Shown here piece after piece: positions 1 to 10,654 of a DNA stretch of 64,000 nucleotides. Source of the stretch: Ehretia macrophylla (lineage: Eukaryota; Streptophyta; Magnoliopsida; Boraginales; Ehretiaceae); NCBI GenBank assembly GCA_037974665.1, contig CM075772.1, forward strand, positions 42,684,552 to 42,748,551. The letters are read 5' to 3'. Under the pieces are notes generated by a model that saw only the letters and a list, made by a program, of their open reading frames with translations, was not told the origin of the DNA and did not search any database. The number at the start of each line of letters is the position of its first letter. Position 1 is the first letter of the stretch. The translations under genes were made by a program, and so were the position numbers.

Positions 1-1852
1 TTTTATCAACAGGAAGTGTGTAAACACCCATCTTCAATTCATGCTCACCGCATAATTCCGGACGGTCACAAAAGGTTGATACATCAACTCTAGCTTTGAG
101 GTTGTCTTTTGTCTTACCCTTGACCGCCATCACCGTGTTGAAAACATTATCAAACACATTTTTTTCAATATGCATCACATCCAAATTGTGTCTGACAAGA
201 TGTGTCTTCCAATAAGGCAAGTCCTAGAAAATACTTCTCTTCGTCCAATTGTGCCAATCCCCAAAACCGGATAGTTTGCTTTCTCTCATGTCGTTTATGT
301 TCGGGTAATCTTTCACTAGTTCCCACAACTGCATACCATCTAATCTTGGCGGTGGTGGATCAGTTTCAACTCTACCTTTGATAAAATTCTTTTTGTCACG
401 CCTTAATGCACTATTCAATGGTAAGAACTGACGATGACAATCAAAGAAAGAATTTTTTCTACCTGCTGGTAATCGAAATGCTTTAGACTTATCCATACAA
501 TATGGGCATGACAGTTTTCCATGTGTGCTCCTTCCAGACAACATACCATATGCTAGGAAATCATTTATTGTCCACATCAAAACAGCCCTTAACCTAAAAA
601 AATTTTTTATGGCAACATCATAACAAGGTGCACCTTCGAACCATAAATTTTGTAATTCTTCGATTAAAGGCTCTAGGTACACATCAATATTCTTCCCAGG
701 ATTCTTGGGACCTGGGATAAGCAGGGTTAAAAACATGAAAGGATCTTTCATGCACATCCACGGTGGCAAATTGTATGGGGTTAAAATGACCTGCCAACAA
801 GAATAAGGTTTCGCATTTGAACTGAACGGATTAAAACCATCTGCGCACAAACCAAGCCGAACATTTCTGGGTTCACATGCAAATTCAGGATATACACTAT
901 CGAAATATTTCCATCCCTCAGCGTCTGAGGGATGACAAATTTTTCCTTCCTCAACCTGGTGGTTCTTGTGCCACTGCATGTGCTCAGCTGTCACCTTTGA
1001 CATGTATAGCCTTTTCAACCTTGGAGTCAATGGGAAAAACCGTAATTGTTGATATGGTTTCAACTTACTCCGTTTTGAACCACGTGTTGTTGGTTTGAAA
1101 CGTCGGTGATGACAACGCGGACAACAATCTAGGTGTTTTCTGTCATTGTAGAATAAGGTACAACCGTTTACACAAACATCAATCTTCACATATCCTAGTC
1201 CCAAGGGTCTAATTAATTGCTTACACCTGTAAAAGTTTTCAAGCATCGTATGCGTATTCGGCAACGAATCCCTAACTGTTTCAATCATTGTGTTAAAGCA
1301 TAGTTCGCTCATGTTATGCTCGGCCTTGACATTCATATAACGAGACACAGCAGATAACTGCGTTAAGTTTTCACAACCTTCATACAGTGGTAAATCAGCA
1401 GCCTTCAACAACTGAAAAAACTGCTGTGCTTCAATGTTAGGATCTTCTGTATAAAAGTTTTCATCACCATACCATTCTGAACCAACAGCGTCAAATACCA
1501 TTGTCCTATAGTTATTTCTTTCTTCTACCATCTCGTTGTAATCATTATTTTGAAAATTGGACGTACGTATATTACAATTATTTGACATGTCTTCCCCGTG
1601 TTCAGTCCATTTATAGTAGTTTACCATGAAACCTTTCCTGTAAAGATGAAGTATGACCTCCTCGGATTTTTCAAAACTATGATTTTTGCATTTGGCACAC
1701 GGGCATCTTATTTTTTCACCATCCATGTAATATCTTTGGCCACGTGCGAAATCTACGAATTCATGTACACCAATAACAAATGCCTCGTTAAAATGCCCGT
1801 CAGGATCGTGACGATGATACATCCATTCACGACTTGTATCCATATCGAACAA
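1..1852 (-). pseudogene. TNP2-like CACTA transposase, nonsense-mutated, 3' end outside window
   Basis: The protein would cut and join the CACTA element ends. The ORF from 1852 (or an ATG at 1843) gives 542 aa. Residues about 4-60 match the plant transposase-associated N-terminal domain (REWMYHRH; paired cysteines in CPCAKC). A CPRCHHRR zinc-like knuckle lies mid-protein. The Transposase_21 core follows (GLCADGFNPF, VILTPYNLPPWMCMK, CPYCMDKSKAF). The frame stops at TAG (minus strand, 224-226) directly after WTKRSIF. The same frame then continues open to base 1 with typical downstream TNP2 residues (LPYW, LDVMHIEKNVFDNV). Family members normally have Trp at the stop position, so a single TGG-to-TAG change is the simplest explanation. 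The copy is probably not autonomous unless the stop is read through. Confidence 0.9.
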
Positions 1853-3770
1853 AAATTTCCTATGTAATATATAACATATTCAATAAATGACTTATTGATG
1901 TTTCGTTACATTTAGAGCATAATATTAGGACCATAATAGATACACTTACCTTTTTCTATGTAACATTATGTGTAATAAATGCATTTATGCTTAATATATG
2001 TAAAATAGTTTATTTCACAAAGATCCATGTAGATAAAGATCTTAATTGCAACAAATTAACTACTTACTTCTTAAGCTAACTTCCTAACTTAACTTAAGTA
2101 CCTATGGTTTAACAAAAATTTTTATTTTCTTCTATTGTTTAAAATGTCTCATTTTAGTCACAACATATAATTCAAAAAGTAAATATCTCGCCCCTATTAT
2201 TTTTAATTAGTGTCAATGTTGTCCAAATGGTTTTCTTAAAATTTTAAATTCGTCTATATTATATAAGGAGAAAACTGACATTTTGTTAGGAATAATCAAA
2301 ACAATAGGGACGCAATTGATAACTTTAAACATTACAGAATAAATTGAAACTTTTCAGCCAACAATAGGGACTATATTTAGACATTTTCAACAATATGGAA
2401 TACACTAAATTTTTTTGCAAACCATATGGACTAAATTTGAGATTTTCCATACTTATCTTACCACTCTAATCTAATCTATGTTACTTTCTTGTATTTAAAG
2501 TCCACCATCAAACATTCATTAACAAAACCAAGCATTGAAGATAATTAAAACACATAGTATATAATAAGAGTAATTACAACACGTACTACGACCTAACAAG
2601 CCATACAATATATAAATTTAAAATACAATTCTTAAACCAACACATATACAAGCAACGCTTATACTTCTTAAGTGAAACAAGATCAAAATGAAGTACGTAA
2701 CCTATACGTCTTACATACTAAACTACTTATCTTACTTATCTGAGTGTGTTAACATAACATATTAATTTGTCTTGCTAAACTTATAAAATTAAATTGTATA
2801 TTTTTATTACTTAATAATTATCTAAGTTTATTAACCTAACTTATTTAATTACTTAGTCTATTATCTTAAATTTAATTACTTATTAAATTAGTCAACATAT
2901 CATACTATCATGGAAACCGTCTAACCTAATTTAACTGACTTAATTGTCAAGACACACACAGAAGATGAAATCGGTATTCTTACTTGTTAATCACCTTAAA
3001 TTTCTCACTCAAATTAACTTAACTTTACTTAAACATCTTAATACAACTGCAAAAATCTAATTCTCTACCAACAACAAAATACCCATTCATCCATTTACAC
3101 AAACATCATATTCACAATACACTTTCAACTAAATTATTATAATATACAAAATCAAATACATAACAAATAATCACAATAACTTTAATTTAATTAAACGGAT
3201 TTACATTTACAAATAAATTTATTTTAAAACTTCCAACTCGTACAATCATCAAACTCACCTGAGCTGATTGAAACTAGATAAGTCACATCTAAATATCTAA
3301 AGCCCCAAACCTTGCAAAATAAAGTCAAACACATTGTATTAATCAAAAAAATAAATGTATAATCAAAAAATATTTATTACATTAACACTATGTATTTTTG
3401 GCAAAAAAAAAAATTTAAATAAAATAAATCTGAAAAAATAAAAAAAGTTCAGAAATATATTAAGCAAATATTGCTCAACCAAAGTTTTGGTTAATTAAAA
3501 AACAATTTTATTATATAAAACAAAGAAAAAAACTGAAAAATGAAAAAAAAATTATAAAACTAGGAAAAAAATAGAAAATTATACAAAAAAAATACATAAA
3601 TAAAATTATATATATAACAAAATAATCAAACACATTATATAAATGTTTATATACACATATATATACATACATATACATATAGTACATATATATATATATA
3701 TGCATATATACATACATTGCAAAAGAAAAAAATAGGGAGTATATTTTCGAATTTTACCTAATATTCAAGG
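1853..3770. other. AT-rich transposon interior, no gene seen
   Basis: This stretch lies upstream of the TNP2 start and is strongly AT-rich, ending in TA/CATA simple repeats (about 3640-3720). I see no coding signal on either strand. It may hold the transposase 5' UTR and introns. Confidence 0.6.
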
Positions 3771-3774
3771 TAAG

Positions 3775-3945
3775 AGAGGGTGTTGAGGGGTGGGGATGAG
3801 GGGTGGGGGGGTGGAGGGGTGAGGGAGGGGGGGAGGGGCGTGGGGGACACGAGGGGGTGGGGGGTGAGGGAGGGGGGGAAGGGGGTGTTGCTAAGTTTGT
3901 TTTTTCGCTAGGGGTGGGGGGCTTCTGTTTTTTTTTTTTTTTGAA
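3775..3945 (+). repeat. G-run-rich tract followed by poly-T
   Basis: About 120 bases consist largely of GGGG, GGGTG and GAGGGG runs on the plus strand, followed by a T15 run near 3930. Many runs of three or more G within short loops fit the pattern for G-quadruplex formation. It borders the palindrome array. Confidence 0.8.
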
Positions 3946-3975
3946 TTAAAAGAGGGCAGCAGCTGTAAGCGTCTT

Positions 3976-4868
3976 CAATTATGGGAACCAGCATAGCTGG
4001 TTCCCCATGGTGACGGCCCAGTGACTAACTGGGCCGTCACCAAAGTTTGGGGACCCGATTTGACGGGTCCGCATAGAGAAGGCCTGGTCCGTGGAGACGG
4101 ACCAGGCCGTCTCCCAAGGGTTTCCAATAGGAGACGGCCTTGGCCGTCTCCAAAATGGAGACTGGAGACTGGCCTGGTCCAGTTCCAGTCTCCATTGAGG
4201 AGACGGCGTGGGCCGTATCCTCAATGGAGACCGGGCTCTCCATTATGGAGACGGCCCAGGCCGTCTCTATAATAGAGACGGACCAGGCCGTCTCCAAAAT
4301 GGAGACTGGACCTGGTCCACTTCCAGTCTCCATTTTGGAGACGGCGTGGGCCGTCTCCAAAATGGAGACGGACCAGGCCGTCTCCAATATAGAGACTGGC
4401 CTGGTCCAATTCCAGTCTCCATTGAGGAGACGGCGTGGGCCGTCTCCTCAATGGAGACCGGGCTCTCCATTATGGAGACGGCTCAGGCTGTCTCCAAAAT
4501 GGAGACGGATCAGGCCGTCTCCAAAATGGAGACGGACCAGGCCGTCTCCAAAATGGAGACTGGCCTGGTCCAGTTCCAGTCTCCATTGAGGAGACGGCAT
4601 GGGCCTTCTCCTTAATGGAGACCGGGCTCTCCATTATGGAGACGGCTCAGGCCGTCTCCTCAATGGAGACGGGGCTCTCCATTATGGAGACGGCTCAGGC
4701 CGTCTCCAAAATGGAGACGGACCAAGCCGTCTCCAAAATGAAGACTGGCCTGGTCCAGTTCCAATCTCCATTGAGGAGACGTCGTGGGCCGTCTCCTCAA
4801 TGGAGACCGAGCTCTCCATTATGGAGACGGCCCGACCGTCTCCAAAATATAGACGGCCTGGGCCGGTT
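3976..4868. repeat. Array of GC-rich palindromes, about 27-bp units
   Basis: The region is a run of short perfect or near-perfect palindromes separated by 5-base AT spacers (AAAAT, TCAAT, ATTAT). The commonest unit is the 22-base palindrome GGAGACGG-ACCAGG-CCGTCTCC. Variants have other cores (GGCCTTGGCC, GGCCCAGGCC), and the left edge has unrelated palindromes (for example GGTGACGG...CCGTCACC at about 4010-4040). A longer unit containing CTGGTCCAGTTCCAG recurs at about 4171, 4398, 4562 and 4747. GGAGAC motifs also occur in the subterminal region near 6780-6960, so the array may be an expansion of transposase-binding sites. All six frames stay partly open because of the repeat; none looks like a gene. 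Confidence 0.92.
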
Positions 4869-5170
4869 ACAATTTCTAGAGATGAATTAAGCCATCGCCA
4901 ATTGTTTAATTTTCCTTGTCTTTCAATTTTTAGTTATAATGATTTAATATTTGATAGTTTATAATATATTGGTATAAATTATAAAATAAATGTTAATATT
5001 CATATTTAATTTCAATTGTGTATCTCAATTTATCAAACTAATATGTTGTTGAATTAGTAATTAATTTTTTTTTAAAACAAATATTTATAAAAAAAATTTA
5101 AAATATAAAGTAGATGAAGGTAATTCATTAATAATTCAAATGCTTTTACGTCATTATGTAGTAATTGGGA

Positions 5171-5600
5171 ACGTCATGTCCCCAATTATTTGACCTATGG
5201 AAGACGAATGGTACGCAGCCACGTGGTCACGAATCATACATACGATAGGGACATGTGAACTCTGCCACGCGGCATACGGAAATTGAATTGGCAGGGCCCC
5301 CGTTCGTAAGGTAGATGGATTCAGTAACTTTTCAACATCGAAAATATCGTGCACGCCGTGTCCCTTATTATTTGACCAATTGCAGACGAATGGTACGCAG
5401 CCACGTGACCGCGAATCATGCGTAGGATAAGAACATGGTGTACTATACCACGGGGCAGCAGGAAATTGAATTGGCATGGCCCCGGTTTGCAAGGTAGATG
5501 GACTCAACAACTTTTCATTGTCAAAATTAGCGTGCACGCCAGGTCCCAAATAATTTGACCCATGGAAGACAAATGGTACGCAACCACATGACTACGAAAC
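5171..5600 (+). repeat. Tandem repeat, 182-183 bp unit, 2.3 copies, with G-boxes
   Basis: The anchor AGACGAATGGTACGCAGCCA recurs at 5202 and 5384, and in diverged form at 5567, giving a period of 182-183 bases. Copies 1 and 2 carry CACGTG G-boxes at 5220-5225 and 5402-5407; the third copy has CACATG. The repeats end about 90 bases before a TATA box, so they may act as an upstream enhancer for the ORF at 5772. That role is inferred. Confidence 0.85.
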
Positions 5601-5689
5601 ATTCGTGCATATATTACCATATTATAAAATGCTGGGGTGTCTCGCTACTGTCATCAAGTTGTCTCTACATAATTCAATTACTTGTTTGC

Positions 5690-5697
5690 TATATATA
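5690..5697 (+). promoter_or_regulatory. TATA box upstream of the small ORF
   Basis: TATATATA lies 75 bases before the ATG at 5772, at a spacing compatible with a short 5' UTR. A second TATAAAA lies at about 5622. Confidence 0.45.
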
Positions 5698-5771
5698 GCA
5701 GTCGAAAGTGTGCTTTCTCACACCGTCTAGAATTTTCAAAAAAAATAGATTGGAGTTAAATTGTTTCAAGG

Positions 5772-5990
5772 ATGAGCAAGGATCAACAACACCACTCAGT
5801 TTCTTTTCCAAGACCAACAAAAGATGAAGAAGGGGATACGATGAAACCGTATCCACATTATAGCAAATACGTTAAACCCCAACTTGATCTAAATGCTCCG
5901 ACAAAATACGACGGATACATATTTAATGCCCAAGTAGTCCAAAAAGTTCAAGATGACATGCTACGGATCTATTGCCCAAACGTATTTTAA
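5772..5990 (+). CDS. Hypothetical 72-aa protein inside the CACTA element
   Basis: The function is not recognised. The ORF starts with MSKDQQHHSVSFPRP and is hydrophilic. A central segment is rich in Tyr, Pro and Lys (YPHYSKYVKPQLDLNAP), followed by a short possible helix (AQVVQKVQDDMLRIY). There is no signal peptide and no membrane segment. It lies on the strand opposite the transposase, between the palindrome array and the subterminal repeats. A TATA box and G-box tandem repeats precede it, which favours transcription. It may be the first exon of a longer gene, an accessory transposon protein, or captured host sequence. Confidence that it is translated is modest. Confidence 0.35.
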   Translation: MSKDQQHHSVSFPRPTKDEEGDTMKPYPHYSKYVKPQLDLNAPTKYDGYIFNAQVVQKVQDDMLRIYCPNVF

Positions 5991-6690
5991 TAATATTTAT
6001 ATTTTTTTATCATATTGGAAACATCGGCATTAGTACTATTTGTTCCAATGCGTACCAATGTTATTGCGTTGTTCTGCATGATGTGTAGTGTATGGTTGTT
6101 ATGTTTTAGTGATCACGATGTACTATGTTAGGTATTAAGTTGGTGTGTTTATGTACTTCGAGCATATAATTTGTAACATGTTAATTATGTTTCCTCTTTT
6201 GTCGTTTTGTTGTTGTATTAATAAATGATTATATGTACTCCTTTATTAATTATGAATGTAAAATTAAGTTTATGTTTGTAATGATTTAACTCTTATAATA
6301 AAAAATCTTAAGTTGTTTCCTATTTAATCGTTTTGTTGATTTAGAAGAAATAATAGAAATAGTGGTGCATTACGTTAAATATTAATCATATATATAAATT
6401 GTTCTTCACGGAGACAATAATGCGTCCCATTAACTTTTCGAAGATTATAAATATGTTTTATTTATAATAATAAAAGACATATTTTGTTTTGTAAGTAATG
6501 ATGAATAACTTATCGTTACAATCAAAGCCTCAAATGTGGACGACTTACTTATGTAGATGCCAATTCATGACATTATAAGACGGAAAATTAGTAGTGACTA
6601 CTTATATGTATAATTATTACATTAAAATAATTCATCAATATATAATTATAAATTTTTGGCAACGACAGGGTGACTAAATTATGACTTGTT
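5991..6690. other. AT-rich segment without recognisable gene
   Basis: This is the 3' flank of the 72-aa ORF inside the CACTA element. I found no coding similarity. Possible AATAAA-type signals occur (for example near 6217). Confidence 0.5.
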
Positions 6691-7100
6691 TTGTGGATCA
6701 TCTCGAACTATGAGCCACTTGGCGACAGCATGAAGACAACATGTTATTATCTGTCACCAAATTGTCACCATATGGTCACTTTTGGAGACCGCATATGATG
6801 TTGTCACCATATTCTCGCCAATTGGCGACGGCATGGGGACGGTATGGAGACAACATGTCATTAGCTGTCACCAATTAGTCACCATATGGTCACTTTTGGA
6901 GACCGCATACGATGTCGTCACCAAATTGTCGCCAATTGGGGACGACATGGGGACGGCATATGTAGTTCGTCTCCAAAACGAAACAAAATGGTCACTAAAT
7001 TGTCACTAAAGTTGCGACATCTTACACCGTCTCTAAACCGTCGCCAAGTTGGTGACAAAATGGCGACAACCTGTCGCAAAAATACGTTTTTTTTATAGTG
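6690..7100. repeat. CACTA subterminal repeat region and 5' terminal inverted repeat
   Basis: Motifs TGTCACCA, TGTCGCCA, TGGCGAC and GGAGAC alternate in both orientations. A longer unit containing ATATGGTCACTTTTGGAGAC occurs near 6771 and 6885, a period of about 114 bases. The terminal 16 bases, read on the minus strand from 7100, begin CACTATAAAA. Such regions are the transposase binding sites in this superfamily. Confidence 0.85.
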
Positions 7101-7944
7101 AATGACGTTTTACTAGAACGAATTTAATGTTTCGCTTCCGTTCTACGTCAAAGGGAGACTTCCGTCCACGTAGCCAAGAATATTCCACATCTTCTCTAGT
7201 ATAAATAGTATTTTGACATTGATCTATGATTATTATTACCATCGATTTTGTCGCCATTTACCATATATGGAGATATGATATTTAACGAAACTTTCTAGAA
7301 ACAAATACTGCAGTCGACCAATCATCTTTGATGCCATAGAATTATAAGGTCCTCGGGTGAATTTCGTCTTATCTTTCCTTGAAAAATCCCTTTTTTTAAA
7401 TTTTCTTCTTGCATAATTATTCTCATTGTTAAAGTGCCTTTACTAATTTTTATAAAAAAAATAAATTGCGTCATAGGTCACTAAATTTAGATGAAAATTT
7501 AAATTTTCCAAAATTTTATTTGTTTTAAATCATCACCTGAGCAAATTATTTGTTTCATTTACTCTTCTATTAATTTTTTCAGCTAATTTTAAAGAATTTT
7601 TATTTTTAGTTAAGCAAAATTACCATTCGTCACACCATTTTCATAATATAAAATAGAATAATTCAAGGCCAGACCTCAAAAGATAAATAAAAACAAAAAC
7701 AAAAAAGAATATGTTGATATGACAAGAACTCTTAATAAATCAGAATTCACATAAAAAATACGCATAAGAGTACAATATAGAAGCACAACGTCCAGGACGT
7801 TTCACTCATGGAAATTTAGATGTTTTACATATATCTTACTATTCGTCACATAGGAACGACCTCGTTGACAAAACTTATTAATGCAGAATCAAATACTGAA
7901 GATTTGGAAATTTCGACATATTATTTGTGAGGCTTTATAATTAA
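7101..7944. other. Intergenic, no gene seen
   Basis: Unique AT-rich sequence lies between the CACTA terminus and the P450 stop codon. It includes the 3' flank of the P450 gene. Confidence 0.5.
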
Positions 7945-9812
7945 TTACAGTACGTACTTTCTTGCTACTAGACACAGAGGAGTTTTCTTAAGCATGGCTA
8001 GTCCAGGGAAAGCTTCGGTTGACACATCTTCTTCAGTCATTCCAGGAGGTAATAGCCAATCAAATGAGTAGAGAAGATTGGCAAGTGCAAGCTCCACTGT
8101 TACTATTCCCATAGCGATTCCAGGGCAGCCTCTCCTGCCTGCCCCAAATGGAATGTAGCCAAAGTGTTGCCCTTTATAGTCAATTTTACTATCCAAGAAT
8201 CTCTCAGGCAAGAACTCATTTGGATTGTCCCAGTATTCTGGATCTCTTGCAATGGCCCATGCATTAACATAAACCATGGATTTGGCTGGGATTTCATATC
8301 CACCTATAGTGCATTTTTCTGTTGTTTCCCTCGGTAACAAGAGGGGAGTTGGTGGATATAATCTCAAAACCTCTTTTATGATTGCCCTGAGATACGAAAA
8401 ATTCTGAATATCCTCCTCTTTTAATAAGCCTTCTTTTTTACCTATACTTCGTACTTCGGCTTGAACTTTTTTCATAACATGAGGTGCCTTCATTAGGGCA
8501 GTCATAGTCCAGATTGTTGTGGCTGCACTTGTTTCTGTTGCAGCAACAAAAATATCCTGTGAAGAAAACATAAGAACCAAAATCAAGTTAATTGATAATT
8601 TCTGTAATGTTCTATATTGGTGGAAGACATGTTACGTTAGTGGTTTTGAGCCAGTGAATTTGAACTCAAGTAGTTATTTTTTGAACACAGATACTAGTCT
8701 TGGTTATGTTTATGATTTCTGAGCCTTTGGCATAACGACTTCTATAAAGTTAACAAAATCTCAAACTTTCCCAATGGTGGAACTTTATTAAGAATAATTC
8801 ATAACCTCATATCAATCCATTACCATATATATTTCTTGCTTTGGAGCTATAAGATAATTAATGATCGATTTGTAGCATGTATAAAATGAGAAAATTTGAA
8901 TCTTGTATTGCTTACCAGGAGCAAGCCTTTGACGTTTTCCCATGACAAGTCAACTGGAAGTGATTTTTCTTGTCTCAGTTGGAGCAAGAGACTAAGAATG
9001 TCCTCCTCCATCTCCTGTGGCCTATTTGGGTGGAGGTGCTCCTCGATAAGTTCCTGAGAGAATGAATCCAATGCGTGGACGCACTTCTCCAGTCTTGCTT
9101 TCATGCCAGTGAGAGTATCAATCCAACCTAACCATGGAAAAAAATTAGCGAAGAAGAAACCTCCCAACATGGCCTGAAATTCGCGAAGAAGTCCGTCGAA
9201 CCTTCTCCTTTCAGACCCTTCTTCATTATACCTCTTGCCAAAAGCAATCCTACAAATTAAGGTGCTTGTAAAAGACAATGCTATCTCAGACAAGTTTAAG
9301 ACTTCACCAGTCGAAGCGTGCTTCGATATCTGGTTTATCATGTGTATAACTTCGTCTTCGCGAAGAGGACGGAAAGACTGAACTTGTTTGAGGCTGAAAA
9401 GACGAAGAATACAAATTTTTCTCATCTCCCTCCAGTAATCGTTGTAAGCAGAGAATGCCATATCCGTGGCATTGTAGGTTAACTTATTCGTGTTGTAAAG
9501 TACAGCCCTTCCAGAAAAAATCATGTCATTTGTTTTCAAGGCTTCTTCAGTCAATTTTGCTGAAGAAATCACAAGTAATGGCTTTGAAGCAAGCTTCATC
9601 ATCATCACTGGACCATATTCTTCTGATAGTTTCCATAAGTAGTAATGAGTGTTGGTGGTGTCAATTTGATGCAAGTTTCCTAATAAAGGAAGCCCTGGAG
9701 GACCTGGTGGAGCACGGCTCTTTCCAACACGAGATGATCTCTTGTATCTGTGAATAACAAGAAGGAGAAAGAATGGGAGAGCTAAGAGGAGATAATATGC
9801 TGGTAATATCAT
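7945..9812 (-). CDS. Cytochrome P450, CYP71 clan (CYP71/CYP83-like), two exons
   Basis: Exon 1 is 8916-9812 and exon 2 is 7945-8556. The intron 8557-8915 has GTAAGC...TTCACAG ends in phase 0, giving 502 aa, the usual length. Residues 1-22 form the ER membrane anchor, followed by the proline hinge APPGPPGLPLLGN (34-46). The I-helix motif is AATET (304-308), with Ala where Gly is more common. The K-helix ExxR is 361-364 (EVLR). PERF is at 416-419. The haem loop is PFGAGRRGCPG with the axial Cys at 443. All residues needed for a working monooxygenase are present. The one-intron structure and the AxxET region fit A-type plant P450s, which oxidise specialised metabolites. The substrate cannot be told from sequence alone. 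Confidence 0.95.
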
Positions 9813-9892
9813 TTTTGAATATTTCTTGAGAGAAACTCATATGTTTTTGTCAATAAAAGGTGCTTTGTGCAACCTCAAAGATACAACTCAGT

Positions 9893-9900
9893 TATTTATA
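9893..9900 (-). promoter_or_regulatory. TATA box of the P450 gene
   Basis: TATAAATA on the minus strand lies about 80 bases upstream of the start codon at 9812, at normal spacing for a plant promoter with a short leader. Confidence 0.6.
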
Positions 9901-10073
9901 CAAGAAATGAATCGTCTAGAAGGTGCTCAAGTTTGACAAAGAACAAAGCTAAGCTTCTCGTATGGCGTTCTTTTAATTTTGCTCCAGTATAATCTCCCTA
10001 TTATATTCTTCGATTATAGTCAAGGATTGGCAACTAAGAATACAGTAGATGATATATATATATATATATATCA

Positions 10074-10540
10074 ATGGTTTAATTAGTACGCTAAAAAATG
10101 AGAGAGAAAAAATAATTTTTTAAAAATTTTGACATGTTAATTAAACTTTTATAAATGAGATCCAGATGATATATATATATATATATGTATGTATCAATGG
10201 TTATGTTATAAATGAGAGTGGTGGCCTAAATATTCAAGCAGCCAAGCTAGGTCCAACTTGAATATATGGGCCACCACTCTCATTTATAATAGGTTTTTCT
10301 TTTTTTCAAATTTCCTCGAGAGAGTAATGGCACTATTCTAATCTGCTATGGCAGCCTTGAGATGATTAAACAAAGTCCCATCTACATCGCGTGGGCTTTT
10401 TTAAAAAAATTTATTTAATCATTATGTACATCACATTTTCTTTTTTTAATTTAAGGCCGCCTATATATATTAAAGAATATATACTTACAAGAATTGATAT
10501 TGAAATTTCTCGTACTCATAGTGAAGAACATTGGAATCTC
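10074..10540 (+). repeat. Segmental duplication, copy A
   Basis: Shared landmarks with copy B (11405-11800) in the same order include TTTAATTAGTA(C/T)GCTAAAAAA, ATAAATGAGA, TTTCCTCG(A/T)GAGAGTAATG, CCTTGAGATGAT, ATCTACATCGC and AGAATTGATATT. The copies are clearly diverged. Copy A has an extra hairpin at 10206-10289 and TA-dinucleotide runs near 10045-10070. Confidence 0.75.
10206..10289. repeat. 84-bp foldback hairpin with 33-bp arms
   Basis: The left arm begins TTATAAATGAGAGTGGTGGC and the right arm ends with its complement. By eye, 31 of 33 arm positions pair, around an 18-base loop (10239-10256). The hairpin is absent from the related sequence at 11505-11530, so it is an insertion in copy A or a deletion in copy B. 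It could be a tiny MITE or a small-RNA precursor. Confidence 0.85.
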
Positions 10541-10654
10541 TCACACTCACAGTGAAAAACATATCTCTAAACTGAAGACCAAGTGATTTTTAACTTTAAG
10601 AGATTTACGATTATGCTATTGAAGCTGAAATTGGGAGTAAAACAATAAAAAAGT

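Larger units (their letters stand above)
1..7100 (-). mobile_element. CACTA (En/Spm) DNA transposon, 5' part, cut by window edge
   Basis: The right end at 7100 reads, on the minus strand, CACTATAAAAAAAACG, which is the diagnostic CACTA terminus. Just inside it (about 6690-7080) lie many subterminal motifs of the GTCACC/GGCGAC type in both orientations. A TNP2 transposase on the minus strand (1-1852) is correctly placed for an element whose 5' end is at 7100. The bases after the terminus are AAT, a possible 3-bp target duplication, but the partner copy lies outside the window. The element therefore exceeds 7.1 kb here. Class and orientation are secure; completeness is unknown. Confidence 0.88.

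Noticed and set aside
3511-3717. 68-aa minus-strand ORF rich in Tyr, Met and Phe
   Set aside because: It is a translation of TA/CATA simple sequence with no coding character.
3976-4868. CRISPR-like look of regular palindromic repeats
   Set aside because: The spacers are 5-base and nearly constant, the setting is a plant CACTA transposon, and no cas genes exist. It is not a CRISPR array.
3979-4964. Overlapping ORFs with METDQAVSK-like peptide repeats
   Set aside because: All come from reading the palindrome array in different frames. The repeats stay open on both strands, which is a by-product of a repeat unit whose length is a multiple of three.
9455-9757. 100-aa plus-strand ORF
   Set aside because: It lies antisense within P450 exon 1.
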